DNA of 42,676 bases from Rickettsiales bacterium UBA2645 (GTDB lineage Bacteria > Pseudomonadota > Alphaproteobacteria > Rickettsiales > UBA1997). The stretch is taken from the NCBI GenBank assembly GCA_002359655.1, contig DENL01000004.1:6538-49213 (forward strand). Reading direction: 5' to 3'. Both the position numbers and the translations under genes were made by a program. The first letter of the stretch is position 1; each line of letters starts with the position of its first letter. Of the stretch, positions 16,598 through 24,761 are shown piece by piece. The notes under the pieces are model-generated. The model saw only the letters and a program-made list of their open reading frames with translations. It made no database searches and was not told where the DNA came from.

Positions 16598-18184
16598 ATG
16601 ACCAAAAAACCTCGAGTTTATCTTTACGATTCAACACTTCGCGACGGTGCGCAAACTAGCACGGTAAATTTTGGCGTTAGAGATAAAATTGAAATCGCCA
16701 AAATTTTAGATTCACTTGGCATCGACTATATCGAAGGTGGCTGGCCCGGTGCTAATCCCACTGATGATGAATTTTTTTCTGATCTACCAAAATTAAAAAA
16801 ATCGCAGTTCACTGCTTTTGGTATGACACGTCGAAACGGCGTTTCAGCTGCAAATGATACAGGTTTAAATGCCTTGATCAACTCTGATGTTAAAGCGGTT
16901 TGTATTGTTGGTAAGACTTGGGATTTTCATTTAAAACACGCGCTGCAAATTTCCGAAGCAGAGAATCTGGCGATGATCTCTGACTCAATCAAGCACATCG
17001 TGAAGAAGAAAAAAGAAGCGATGTTTGACGCCGAACATTTTTTTGATGGTTACAAAGCCAATCCAAAATTCGCACTCAAAGCTGCAAAAGCTGCTCATGA
17101 AGCCGGAGCCAGATGGGTTGTGTTATGCGACACTAACGGCGGCAGTTTGCCAAGTGAGATTTTTAAAATCGTTAAAGAAATTACCAAACATATTCCCGGA
17201 GAAAATTTAGGAATTCACTGTCACAACGACACTGAAAACGCTGTTGCTAATTCTTTAGCAGCAGTTGAAGCAGGTGCTCGTCAAGTGCAAGGAACGCTAA
17301 ACGGACTTGGCGAGAGATGTGGTAACGCCAACTTAACCAGCATCATTCCAACCTTATGTTTAAAAATGGGTTTTGATGCTGGAATCAGTGAAGTGCAGTT
17401 AAAAAATCTGGTTCACGCTTCTAACTTTCTTGACGATTTACTTAACAAAGAGCGCAACAAATTTGCGCCTTATGTTGGCAAATATGCTTTTGCTCACAAA
17501 GGTGGATTGCATGTTTCAGCAGTTTCTAAAAACCCCGCTTCGTACGAACATATCGCACCAGAAAAAGTTGGCAATCAGCGCCAGATCATGATTTCCGATC
17601 AGGCAGGTCGCTCTAATATTATTTCACGCTTGAAAGAAATGGGGCTTGAATTGCGTGATGAATTAAAAGTTAGTCAAATCACAAACTTAGTTAATCAAGT
17701 AAAAGAGCTTGAAGCCAAAGGCTATGCTTACGATGCAGCAGATGCCAGCTTCGAAATTTTGGCTAAAAAATCACTTTCCTCAGTGCCAAACTTTTTTGAT
17801 CTTGTTGGATTTCGCGTTTTAGATGAGCGCAAATTCGATTCAAAAGGCAGAGTTGTAACAGTTGCCGAAGCCACCATCAAAATCAAAGTTGGTAACAAAA
17901 CCATTATGACAGTTGCTGAAGGAAATGGTCCGGTAAACGCTTTAGACAAAGCTTTGCGCAAAAGTCTTTCACGTAAATATCCATCTTTAAAAGAAGTGCG
18001 TTTGACTGATTATAAAGTTAGAATTTTAACTCCATCTGATGGAACACAAGCAATCACTCGTGTTCAAATCGAGTCGACAGATGCAGTAGGAAATAAATGG
18101 ACTACAATCGGTGTTTCAGAAAACATTGTTGATGCTTCTTTTCGTGCTCTTCACGATAGCATCACTTACAGACTGATGAAGTGA
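16598..18184 (+). CDS. cimA: (R)-citramalate synthase
   Basis: Condenses pyruvate and acetyl-CoA to citramalate, opening the threonine-independent route to 2-oxobutyrate and isoleucine. The 528-residue protein has an HMGL-like TIM barrel starting with YLYDSTLRDGAQT (the metal and substrate Arg-Asp pair), VVLCDTNGG, the metal-binding LGIHCHNDTENAVANS, and GTLNGLGERCGNANL. A long C-terminal LeuA-dimer-type regulatory region follows (about 370 onward). The opening DSTLRDGAQTSTVNFGVRD fits the citramalate synthase subfamily better than 2-isopropylmalate synthase. It starts 3 bp after mraY. No leuBCD or ilv genes are in the window, so the pathway must be completed elsewhere if it works. Confidence 0.9.
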   Translation: MTKKPRVYLYDSTLRDGAQTSTVNFGVRDKIEIAKILDSLGIDYIEGGWPGANPTDDEFFSDLPKLKKSQFTAFGMTRRNGVSAANDTGLNALINSDVKAVCIVGKTWDFHLKHALQISEAENLAMISDSIKHIVKKKKEAMFDAEHFFDGYKANPKFALKAAKAAHEAGARWVVLCDTNGGSLPSEIFKIVKEITKHIPGENLGIHCHNDTENAVANSLAAVEAGARQVQGTLNGLGERCGNANLTSIIPTLCLKMGFDAGISEVQLKNLVHASNFLDDLLNKERNKFAPYVGKYAFAHKGGLHVSAVSKNPASYEHIAPEKVGNQRQIMISDQAGRSNIISRLKEMGLELRDELKVSQITNLVNQVKELEAKGYAYDAADASFEILAKKSLSSVPNFFDLVGFRVLDERKFDSKGRVVTVAEATIKIKVGNKTIMTVAEGNGPVNALDKALRKSLSRKYPSLKEVRLTDYKVRILTPSDGTQAITRVQIESTDAVGNKWTTIGVSENIVDASFRALHDSITYRLMK

Positions 18185-18214
18185 GTCTTAAAAAAACGTT
18201 TTACAGTTTTTTAA

Positions 18215-18325
18215 CAACTAATTTTAAATGTAGAGTTTGCGACAATTCAGGAAGAGCTTTATCAAGCGATAGATGAATCTAATATCGATGGTGTTATAAA
18301 AGCTTTGGATATTGGAGTGTCCTAG
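18215..18325 (+). pseudogene. Ankyrin-protein N-terminal fragment
   Basis: A short open stretch reads EELYQAIDESNIDGVIKALD followed by IGVS and a stop at 18323-18325. The pattern, a short helix then a second helix ending in a Gly turn, is that of a first ankyrin helix pair. There is no credible start codon. It lies between cimA and the intact ankyrin gene, and the sequence switches at its stop to a transposase remnant on the other strand. It is probably the stump of an ankyrin gene that was broken by an insertion. Confidence 0.45.
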
Positions 18326-18493
18326 CCCCCAAAAATCCCTCAACTTTTGTTTATCATCTATTTTACTGGCAGGTGAATTATGTGGTTTGCGGCTTAATTC
18401 TTGTAAGCCTTCAATACCTTTTTCCGCTTAACGCTTCAACCATTTGCGCAAAGTAAATCGTGAAATACCAAAGTGATCTTGGAACTACTTATC
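18322..18493 (-). pseudogene. Transposase/integrase helix-turn-helix remnant
   Basis: Reading the minus strand gives FQDHFGISRFTLRKWLKR, then a stop (TAA at 18430-18428), then AEKGIEGLQELSRKPHNSP and further residues in the same frame. This matches the N-terminal helix-turn-helix of IS481/IS630-type transposases, where GISRxTxRKWLKRYxxxGIEGLxxxSRxP is usual. Stops at 18485-18487 and 18494-18496 close the upstream side. No DDE catalytic domain follows. It is a decayed fragment of an insertion sequence, with no intact ends visible. Confidence 0.65.
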
Positions 18494-18604
18494 TTACTTG
18501 GACAGTGTTGATTTTAAATCCTTGAACTAATATTCCATTCCTTGTAGCCAACCCCAGCAAGAACCGCCAAATTGTATGATAAATCTATTTTAGAACTAAA
18601 ACTT

Positions 18605-20503
18605 ATGAAAAACTTACTCAATTTTGCCTTGTTCACAATGGCAATAATCAGATCAGTAAGTTCTGGCAAAACTATGATGGTTAGTAATTTTCCGGAAACA
18701 GATGAGAAAGAAAAATTTAGTAACTACTTCTCAAGTTTTTTTGAAAAAAATCCCGACAAGGTTACGCATATAGAAAATCCGCTTCATATCAATCAAATTA
18801 GCTTAGAGCTAAGTTCTGGAAAATATGATACGATTGTTGTTAATACTCATGGCACAGAGTCGCAGACAGCGGAAGAAGTGCCAATTATGAATATAAATCT
18901 TGAAGTACTAATTACTCTTAACGATATTCTTAAAGAAATAAACTCTGCTAATAATGCATTTTTAAATCAAATTCATCTCTCTTCTTGTTTTATTGGCAAA
19001 AATGTTAATCAACTTTTTAATCCGCAAAGCTATTATTATCGTGAGTTAAATCAAAATCTTCAAAATAACCAGCTGCTATTTTTGCATGGTGATGAATATA
19101 CTGGAATTATTGCACAATCTTATGGCGATCGCCTTCCTCATTTAATTACTAATAAAGAATATAGTATCATTGAAGCTTTTCTTGATTCAGGCGAAGGCTT
19201 AAATGTTATCTTTAAAAAAGATGATCAGCTCAAAGTTTTTGTAGCTAAAACTTTTGGTAGAAATGGTGAGGAATGGACGCTTGAAAATTATCGCAGCTAT
19301 TTGCAACAAGCTGCTGCTGATGCCAAGAAATTTGAAGTGGAAAATGATATTCTTAGTGCCGATGCCAAAAGACCTGATATTGAAAATTTAAGTGATGAAG
19401 AGCTAACCAAATCAATGGGCGATGTTTTTATTAGTTATTTTATTAAACTTTTAGACAAAAAAGATTTTGATCGCATTTTCAAACTAATTGACAAAATACC
19501 TAATCTAGATCTTCAAGACAAAGAAGGTTGTACGGCTTTGATGGTGGCTATCAGTAGAGGTCATAGCGATGTAGCTCAATCCCTAATTAACAAAGGTGCC
19601 AAATTAGATCTTCAAAACAAATCCGGCGAGACAGCTTTGATGATTGCTATGAATAGAGATCATCTCGATGTGGTTAGATTCCTAATTGAAAAAGGTGCCG
19701 GATTAGATCTTAAAAACAAATCTGGTTGGACGACTTCGATGCAAAATTTTTTTCACAGGAATTTGCGGGACGCAAGCAAAACCAAAGATCTATTTAAAAT
19801 AGCATATGCAATTCATGACAAAGGAATTAAGGTGGAATTGACGCCAGAGTTTTTGGAAAAATCTTTTATGGTTGCGCTGCAAAAAAATATTGTTGACGCC
19901 AAGCAGATTAATTTCTTGCTTGAGCAGGGTGTAAAAATTGACGCAGAAAAAAGTGAAACTCTGCTTAAAGCGGTAAACTTAAATCCTAAAGAGAATGCTC
20001 ATTTGGTGAATTTTTTAGATGCAAAAAAAGATGCAAAAAATATTGAATCAAAGCTTACAAAAAAAGCTCTGCTTTGGGTTGCAATTGAGTTTGCTGGTCA
20101 TAAAAATTTTCAGACTGCGAAGTCAATTCTAAAAAAAAGGCTTTCTGATCAGAATTTGCCAAAAAATTCACTCGGCACAAAAGAAAATTCTGAGTTTTTG
20201 AATAGTCAAGATTCTAAAGGTTATTCTTTGTTGATGTATGCTGCGCAAAAAGGTGATATAGAGCTTACTAACTTATTATTAAAAAGTGGTGCCAGTATTG
20301 GCTTAACCAATAAAGAAGGCGAGAGTGCATACAAAATTGCTAAAGAAAATCAGCATGAAGAAATTGCTGAAGAAATAATAGCTGTTCACAGAAAAACTGG
20401 TGAAGATTACCATCCAGAAATTCTTTTCGGTGTTTTAGTTGCTGCTGAAGGCCCTATTTTTGCACAGCCTCTTAAAGATCAAAAAACCAAGGTTAGAGAT
20501 TAG
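18605..20503 (+). CDS. Ankyrin-repeat protein with a possible clan-CD (caspase-like) peptidase domain
   Basis: Numbered from the ATG at 18605 this is a 632-residue protein. A TTG at 18572 in frame would add 11 residues, but the ATG gives a plausible signal-like start (MKNLLNFALFTMAII). The first 230 residues contain KYDTIVVNTHG, a hydrophobic strand ending in His82-Gly83, and NQIHLSSCFIG, a second strand ending in Cys128. This spacing and pattern are what clan-CD cysteine peptidases (caspases, gingipains, C80, CHAT) show around their His-Cys dyad. Ankyrin repeats lie at about 300-380 (GCTALMVAISRGHSDVAQSL; GETALMIAMNRDHLDVVRFL) and again near 545-600 (GYSLLMYAAQKGDIELTNLL). No close family is recognised. 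An effector acting on a host is an inference from this architecture. Confidence 0.8.
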   Translation: MKNLLNFALFTMAIIRSVSSGKTMMVSNFPETDEKEKFSNYFSSFFEKNPDKVTHIENPLHINQISLELSSGKYDTIVVNTHGTESQTAEEVPIMNINLEVLITLNDILKEINSANNAFLNQIHLSSCFIGKNVNQLFNPQSYYYRELNQNLQNNQLLFLHGDEYTGIIAQSYGDRLPHLITNKEYSIIEAFLDSGEGLNVIFKKDDQLKVFVAKTFGRNGEEWTLENYRSYLQQAAADAKKFEVENDILSADAKRPDIENLSDEELTKSMGDVFISYFIKLLDKKDFDRIFKLIDKIPNLDLQDKEGCTALMVAISRGHSDVAQSLINKGAKLDLQNKSGETALMIAMNRDHLDVVRFLIEKGAGLDLKNKSGWTTSMQNFFHRNLRDASKTKDLFKIAYAIHDKGIKVELTPEFLEKSFMVALQKNIVDAKQINFLLEQGVKIDAEKSETLLKAVNLNPKENAHLVNFLDAKKDAKNIESKLTKKALLWVAIEFAGHKNFQTAKSILKKRLSDQNLPKNSLGTKENSEFLNSQDSKGYSLLMYAAQKGDIELTNLLLKSGASIGLTNKEGESAYKIAKENQHEEIAEEIIAVHRKTGEDYHPEILFGVLVAAEGPIFAQPLKDQKTKVRD

Positions 20504-20781
20504 TTAATTGTGTGATTCATAGACCAATCCTTTGTACCTCGTTTGGATATGGCCTTTGCTCAATTAGGCGTCTTAATTTATTTCTTCCCAACAATTTTTA
20601 GATTTTTAATAAGTTGGAATGATTTAGTTGGTTTTAGATTTTGGGTTGGTAACACTTCGTAATATCCATCTGAGTTTGGTGATTCTGTCATTACTAATAT
20701 ACTCAGGCAAATCAACGCTCTATAAGTGGAATAATAAATATCGTGATATGACTTTATCGGACACTTATCTTCTAACTAACA

Positions 20782-21570
20782 TTAAAAATGCTGCAAAACT
20801 TTGCTGCCCTCGCCTGCGGCAAAACTTTTTACGATTGAACGATAAACATATTGATTAGCTTTTCTTGCTGCCGCAACTAGCTCAATTTTTTTGGCTAAGT
20901 TGCAAGCCAAGGCTGCAGCTAATGTGCAGCCAGTTCCATGCAGGTTTTTTTCACCAAATTTTTTATTTCTGATTAGATGAAAATTTTCTGACTCATCAAG
21001 CAATAGCGAGTGAATTTTTTTATCAGGAAAGTTTAAATGTCCGCCTTTAAGCAAAATATTTTTAGCACCGATTTTTTGAATTTTTCGGGCAGCGATTTTC
21101 ATCTCGGATAAGTTTTTGATTTTCATTTCTGCTAAAACTTCTGCTTCGTCAATATTTGGCGTCACAATAAAAGCGCCTTTGATCAGCTTTGATTTCAAGG
21201 CTGCGATAGCATCTTTCTTCAGCAATAAATCACCCGAAGTTGCAACCATCACAGTGTCTAAAACTAGCGGAATTTTTTTGGCTTTTCTTTTCAAAATATC
21301 AGCAACGCAATCGATGATTTCAGCAGTTCCAAGCATACCGATTTTTATCACATCAAAAGTAATATCGCTAAGTACAACTTCGATTTGCTGACGTAAAAAA
21401 TCAGTTGGCGAGTTATGCACCGCAAAAACTTTTTTGGTATTTTGCGCCGTCAAGCAAGTGATTGCCGCGGCTGAATAAACTTTATGAGCTGTTGCAGTTT
21501 TGATATCAGCTTGAATGCCAGCACCTCCACTTGGATCAGAGCCAGCGATGATAAGAATTTTTGGCGGCAT
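20782..21570 (-). CDS. thiD: Hydroxymethylpyrimidine/phosphomethylpyrimidine kinase
   Basis: Phosphorylates HMP and HMP-P for thiamin synthesis or salvage. The 262-residue protein has the ThiD signature start ILIIAGSDPSGGAGIQADIK, a middle block DTVMVATSGDLLL, and GTGCTLAAALACNLA, which carries the anion hole and catalytic Cys of the ribokinase-like fold. No thiC, thiE or other thiamin genes are near, so salvage is as likely as synthesis. It follows the LysE-family gene by 2 bp in a pyrC, lysE-like, thiD run. Confidence 0.95.
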   Translation of the reverse strand: MPPKILIIAGSDPSGGAGIQADIKTATAHKVYSAAAITCLTAQNTKKVFAVHNSPTDFLRQQIEVVLSDITFDVIKIGMLGTAEIIDCVADILKRKAKKIPLVLDTVMVATSGDLLLKKDAIAALKSKLIKGAFIVTPNIDEAEVLAEMKIKNLSEMKIAARKIQKIGAKNILLKGGHLNFPDKKIHSLLLDESENFHLIRNKKFGEKNLHGTGCTLAAALACNLAKKIELVAAARKANQYVYRSIVKSFAAGEGSKVLQHF

Positions 21571-21572
21571 TT

Positions 21573-22199
21573 TTATTGTAAAAATGAAAAAGCAAAAATC
21601 GTCACAGTAAAAAGAATAATCAAAACTCCTGACATTTGATTTAAAATTTTGATCATTTCTTTGTCTTGGATTTGAAATTTTTTTGCCAAAATATTGGCGA
21701 TATTAATCAAGCAAAAACAGTAGAAAAAAGATGCTACGGCAAAACCAAAAAGCATTACCAAGGCTTGATAATGTTGAGAGAAAATTCCCGCTTCAAAAGT
21801 AGTAAAAACTGTCAAGAAGCCAACAATCGCGATCGGATTGAAAGCGCTTAGAAACAACAAAGAAAAATAATCAGCGATCAAACTTTGTTTTTGGCTTAAA
21901 TTTTTTTTCCAATCCGGCTCATCAAAAAAAGATCTTATTCCAACATAAAGCAAAAACAAAGTGCCGCAGATTTTTATTTCACTTTTCCAAGTAATTAAAA
22001 AATCAGAAACTGTTGATAATCCATAAATTACTGCCGCGGCGTAGAAAGTTTCAGAAGTGGTGACACCAAGAGCTGAAACAATCCCCGACAATCTGCCGTT
22101 TTTGATTGTTCTTTTAATATAAATTACGCTTATCACGCCAAGAGGAGCCGCGATGTAAAAACCTAAAAGCAGACCTTTGATAAAGTAATGTAGAATCAT
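21573..22199 (-). CDS. LysE-family amino-acid exporter
   Basis: A 208-residue inner-membrane protein with about six hydrophobic helices. The N-terminal segment FIKGLLLGFYIAAPLGVISV followed by KNGRLSGIVSALGVTTSE is the LysE/RhtB signature (GxxxGxxxxxPGP-like turn, then a G-x-x-x-G helix). SAFNPIAIVGFL is the second conserved half-helix with the Asn-Pro pair. It probably exports an amino acid or related metabolite. The substrate is not identifiable from sequence. It overlaps pyrC by 4 bp (ATGA-type junction) and is followed 2 bp later by thiD. Confidence 0.85.
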   Translation of the reverse strand: MILHYFIKGLLLGFYIAAPLGVISVIYIKRTIKNGRLSGIVSALGVTTSETFYAAAVIYGLSTVSDFLITWKSEIKICGTLFLLYVGIRSFFDEPDWKKNLSQKQSLIADYFSLLFLSAFNPIAIVGFLTVFTTFEAGIFSQHYQALVMLFGFAVASFFYCFCLINIANILAKKFQIQDKEMIKILNQMSGVLIILFTVTIFAFSFLQ

Positions 22200-23512
22200 A
22201 TTTGATAAACTATTTTGCCAGCAACTGTAGTAAGGATTGCTCGACCTTTTACCTTAAATCCATCGAACGGAGAATTTTTAGATTTTGAATAAAATTTTTG
22301 TGAATCAATCGTCCAATCGTGATCTAAATCGATCAAAGTTAAATCGGCGCGAGCACCTTTTTTAATAACACCACCGTCAAAGTTGATAATCTTTGCAGCG
22401 TTGCAAGTCATCTTGGCGAGTAAATCTTTTAGTGATAAAACTTTTTGCTGATAAAGAGCCAAAGAAAGTGGCAACATGGTTTCAACTCCAACGATTCCAA
22501 AAGTTGCTTCTTCTAAAGTTTTTTCTTTTGAAGATAAATCATGTGGTGCGTGATCGGTGGCAATCGCATCAATCAAGTTAGAGCGCAGTCCTTCAATCAA
22601 TGCTAAGCGATCAGCTTCAGAGCGAAGTGGCGGATTCATTTTAGCATTAGTTCCTGATTTTAAAACTTGAGCATCAGTTAAGGTGAAATGATGCGGCGAC
22701 ACTTCCACCGTGGCGGCAAGACCTTTTGCTTTCGCTCGTTTGATCGCGTCCAGCGCTTCACGAGTTGAAACATGCAGCAAGTGATATCGCCCACCAACAC
22801 TTTCAAGAATCGCTAAATCACGCTCAACAATAACGCTTTCAGAAATATTTGGAATGCCACGCACACCAAGCTCGAGCGATACTTTGCCTTCATTGATGCA
22901 GCCTTTATTTGTTAGGTTTAAATCTTCTGCATGTTGCGCAATCACGACATTTAAATTTTTTGAATATTCAAAAGCACGACGCATGACGTTGGCATTCATC
23001 ACTGGTAAACCATCATCGGTAAAGCCAACTGCTCCCGCTTCTTTCAGAGAATACATGTCGGCAAGCTCTTCACCTTTCATGCCTTTAGTGATACAACCAT
23101 AAGCTTTAACGTTGCAGTAAGCTACTTCGCGAGATTTCAAACGCAGATAGTCAAAAGTTAAAACTGAATCCAGAGTTGGAGAAGTATTTGGCTGACAAAC
23201 TACGGTGGTGATTCCGCCGCTAACCGCGGATTTTGATCCCGAAACTAAATCTTCTTTGTGAGATTGTCCCGGATCACGAAAGTGAACTTGAATATCGATT
23301 AATCCGGGAGCTAAAACATGACCTTTGCAATCAATAACTTCAGCATCTTGAGCTGAGACATTTTCACCAAAATCAGAAATTTTATCGCCGATTGTTAGAA
23401 GGTTTCCAACTTTATCATAGCCAGATTCTGGATCAATAATGCGGGCATTTTTATAAATTATTTTTTTGTTTGAAGAAATCGGACTGGCATATGGAAGGTC
23501 AAAATTTGGCAT
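22196..23512 (-). CDS. pyrC: Dihydroorotase, class I
   Basis: Makes dihydroorotate from carbamoyl aspartate in pyrimidine synthesis. The 438-residue protein has the amidohydrolase fold: APGLIDIQVHFRDPGQ, GGITTVVCQPNT (Asn for substrate), GFTDDGLPV (bridging Asp), VIAQHAED (His), HLLHVSTREALDAI (His) and ATDHAPHD (catalytic Asp). In the first metal motif, the usual DxHxH is DIQVH, so the first His is a Gln while the second is kept. Everything else needed for activity is present, and with pyrE and pyrG in the same window an active enzyme is likely. It starts the pyrC, LysE-family, thiD group. Confidence 0.93.
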   Translation of the reverse strand: MPNFDLPYASPISSNKKIIYKNARIIDPESGYDKVGNLLTIGDKISDFGENVSAQDAEVIDCKGHVLAPGLIDIQVHFRDPGQSHKEDLVSGSKSAVSGGITTVVCQPNTSPTLDSVLTFDYLRLKSREVAYCNVKAYGCITKGMKGEELADMYSLKEAGAVGFTDDGLPVMNANVMRRAFEYSKNLNVVIAQHAEDLNLTNKGCINEGKVSLELGVRGIPNISESVIVERDLAILESVGGRYHLLHVSTREALDAIKRAKAKGLAATVEVSPHHFTLTDAQVLKSGTNAKMNPPLRSEADRLALIEGLRSNLIDAIATDHAPHDLSSKEKTLEEATFGIVGVETMLPLSLALYQQKVLSLKDLLAKMTCNAAKIINFDGGVIKKGARADLTLIDLDHDWTIDSQKFYSKSKNSPFDGFKVKGRAILTTVAGKIVYQI

Positions 23513-23676
23513 AAGTTTTGAAAAATTAATTACAAAAAAATCGTCGTCAGAAGTAGATGTTCACTGCTTTTTTTTTAATTTCAAAAAAATAAGCGATTGC
23601 GAGTAATATTTAATAAGAACTCTGACGAAATGTTATGGGTTCACGCCGCACTTAGCGGTATTTGGTCAGCCTTACT

Positions 23677-24678
23677 TCAAAAAACCTGTGCCAAGCCAAG
23701 ATCAAGCAAAAGTTGGTTAAGATAAACGCCAGATTCTGCAACTTCTTGCACAGTTGCAGTTGGTTTTTGCGGCAGAAAAATATCAGCAAGATAGCGGTTA
23801 TAAGTATCAGTTGAGCTAGTTCTGACCACAAAAAATTCATGCTGTTGCAGAATTTTTTTCAAACCTTCAGTGGCTTTGGTACCGCCATCAGATTTTACTT
23901 CAGCGGCGTTAATGCCAGTTAAGCGCAAAGTTTCTTCGTGCAAAATGCCAAAGCCTAAATCAAGCGTTACATGCAAAGTATCACCATCAACGATACGTTT
24001 TAGACTGGCTTTGTAAGTGTAGATTTGGCGCGGATTTAGCACAGATTTTTTTAAAGAATAACCAGACTTAGCTTTTATAGCCTGAATAATCTCAGCATTT
24101 TTTGGTAAGTTTTCTGTTACCTGACGATAAATCTTAAAGCCGCAATCAATATAAAAATCTTTTCCAGCATAAGGCTTAACTAGCTTGTAGCAAAACAGTG
24201 ATCCACGACGCACTTTTAGTTTTGCTACCTTTATTTTATCAGACTTAGGCTTTTTTACTTTTTTGATTTCACCACGTAAATCAGTGACACTCAAAGTTTT
24301 TTCACTAACTAAATCTTCAAGATATTTGCGCTCAACTCTGTTTTTTACGCCACTTAAAAGTTGGTAGTGGCTCCAGTTCAATCGATCATTATTTTTAGGC
24401 AAAATCGGATATGATTTATAAAAACCATACATGCGATAAAGCGTAGTTTGCTCAATGCCAGTGTCGTTTTGTAAGGATAAAAAAAGTTTCTTACCGTAAG
24501 GGCTTTCTTGCTGCTGCGAATTTTTCTTTAAGAAGTTGGATATTGATTTTCCTATACTCCAAGCCATTTCAACTTTTTTTCTAACCACCACCGACTCAAT
24601 GCTGGCTTGGGTTTTAGACAGATGGTCTTTTACTTCTTTCAACAACAAGCCATAGTTTTTAATAGTTAGCTGTACCAT
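23677..24678 (-). CDS. DUF1016 N-terminal domain fused to a staphylococcal-nuclease-like domain
   Basis: A 333-residue protein. Residues 1 to about 140 resemble the DUF1016 (YhcG) N-terminal helical domain: a helix-rich start, VVRKKVEMAWSIGKSISNFL, YGKKLFLSLQNDTGIEQTTLYRM, and WSHYQLLSGVKNRVERKYLE. In YhcG this domain precedes a PD-(D/E)xK nuclease. Here residues 222-333 instead look like an SNase/thermonuclease domain: IVDGDTLHV (Asp231, Asp233), LRLTGINAAE (Arg252, Glu260) and TDTYNRYLADIFL (Arg295), matching the Arg-Glu-Arg active-site order of SNase. One calcium ligand position reads Asn257 rather than Asp. There is no signal peptide, so it is probably cytoplasmic. Neighbours are unrelated housekeeping genes. 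A 28-bp palindrome lies 40 bases before its start. Confidence 0.75.
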   Translation of the reverse strand: MVQLTIKNYGLLLKEVKDHLSKTQASIESVVVRKKVEMAWSIGKSISNFLKKNSQQQESPYGKKLFLSLQNDTGIEQTTLYRMYGFYKSYPILPKNNDRLNWSHYQLLSGVKNRVERKYLEDLVSEKTLSVTDLRGEIKKVKKPKSDKIKVAKLKVRRGSLFCYKLVKPYAGKDFYIDCGFKIYRQVTENLPKNAEIIQAIKAKSGYSLKKSVLNPRQIYTYKASLKRIVDGDTLHVTLDLGFGILHEETLRLTGINAAEVKSDGGTKATEGLKKILQQHEFFVVRTSSTDTYNRYLADIFLPQKPTATVQEVAESGVYLNQLLLDLGLAQVF

Positions 24679-24717
24679 CTTAAATCCTTGATTTTATTGG
24701 TTTGAAGGCCTGTTTTA

Positions 24718-24745
24718 AAGATTTTGGCGATATCGCCAAAATCTT
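24718..24745. repeat. Perfect 28-bp palindrome upstream of the DUF1016-SNase gene
   Basis: Two 14-base arms (left arm AAGATTTTGGCGAT) meet at a central GATATC with no loop, so the site is a perfect two-fold symmetric palindrome. It lies 40 bases before the ATG of the minus-strand nuclease gene, where an operator for a dimeric regulator would be expected. The absence of a loop makes it a poor RNA terminator. It could also be a recombination or nuclease site. Confidence 0.8.
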
Positions 24746-24761
24746 GTTAATAATAAAGATT

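Noticed and set aside
20628..20858. 76-codon frame between the ankyrin gene and thiD
   Set aside because: It runs into the antisense of thiD, has no recognisable features and no ribosome site. The 278-base gap 20504-20781 shows no convincing gene; it may hold old decayed DNA.
20782..23512. TPP riboswitch upstream of thiD
   Set aside because: thiD starts 2 bp after the LysE-family gene, leaving no space, and no thi-box-like sequence was seen upstream of pyrC.
23640..23660. Small CCGC/GCGG stem after the DUF1016-SNase gene
   Set aside because: Only four base pairs and no T-run on the relevant strand, so it is too weak to call a terminator.
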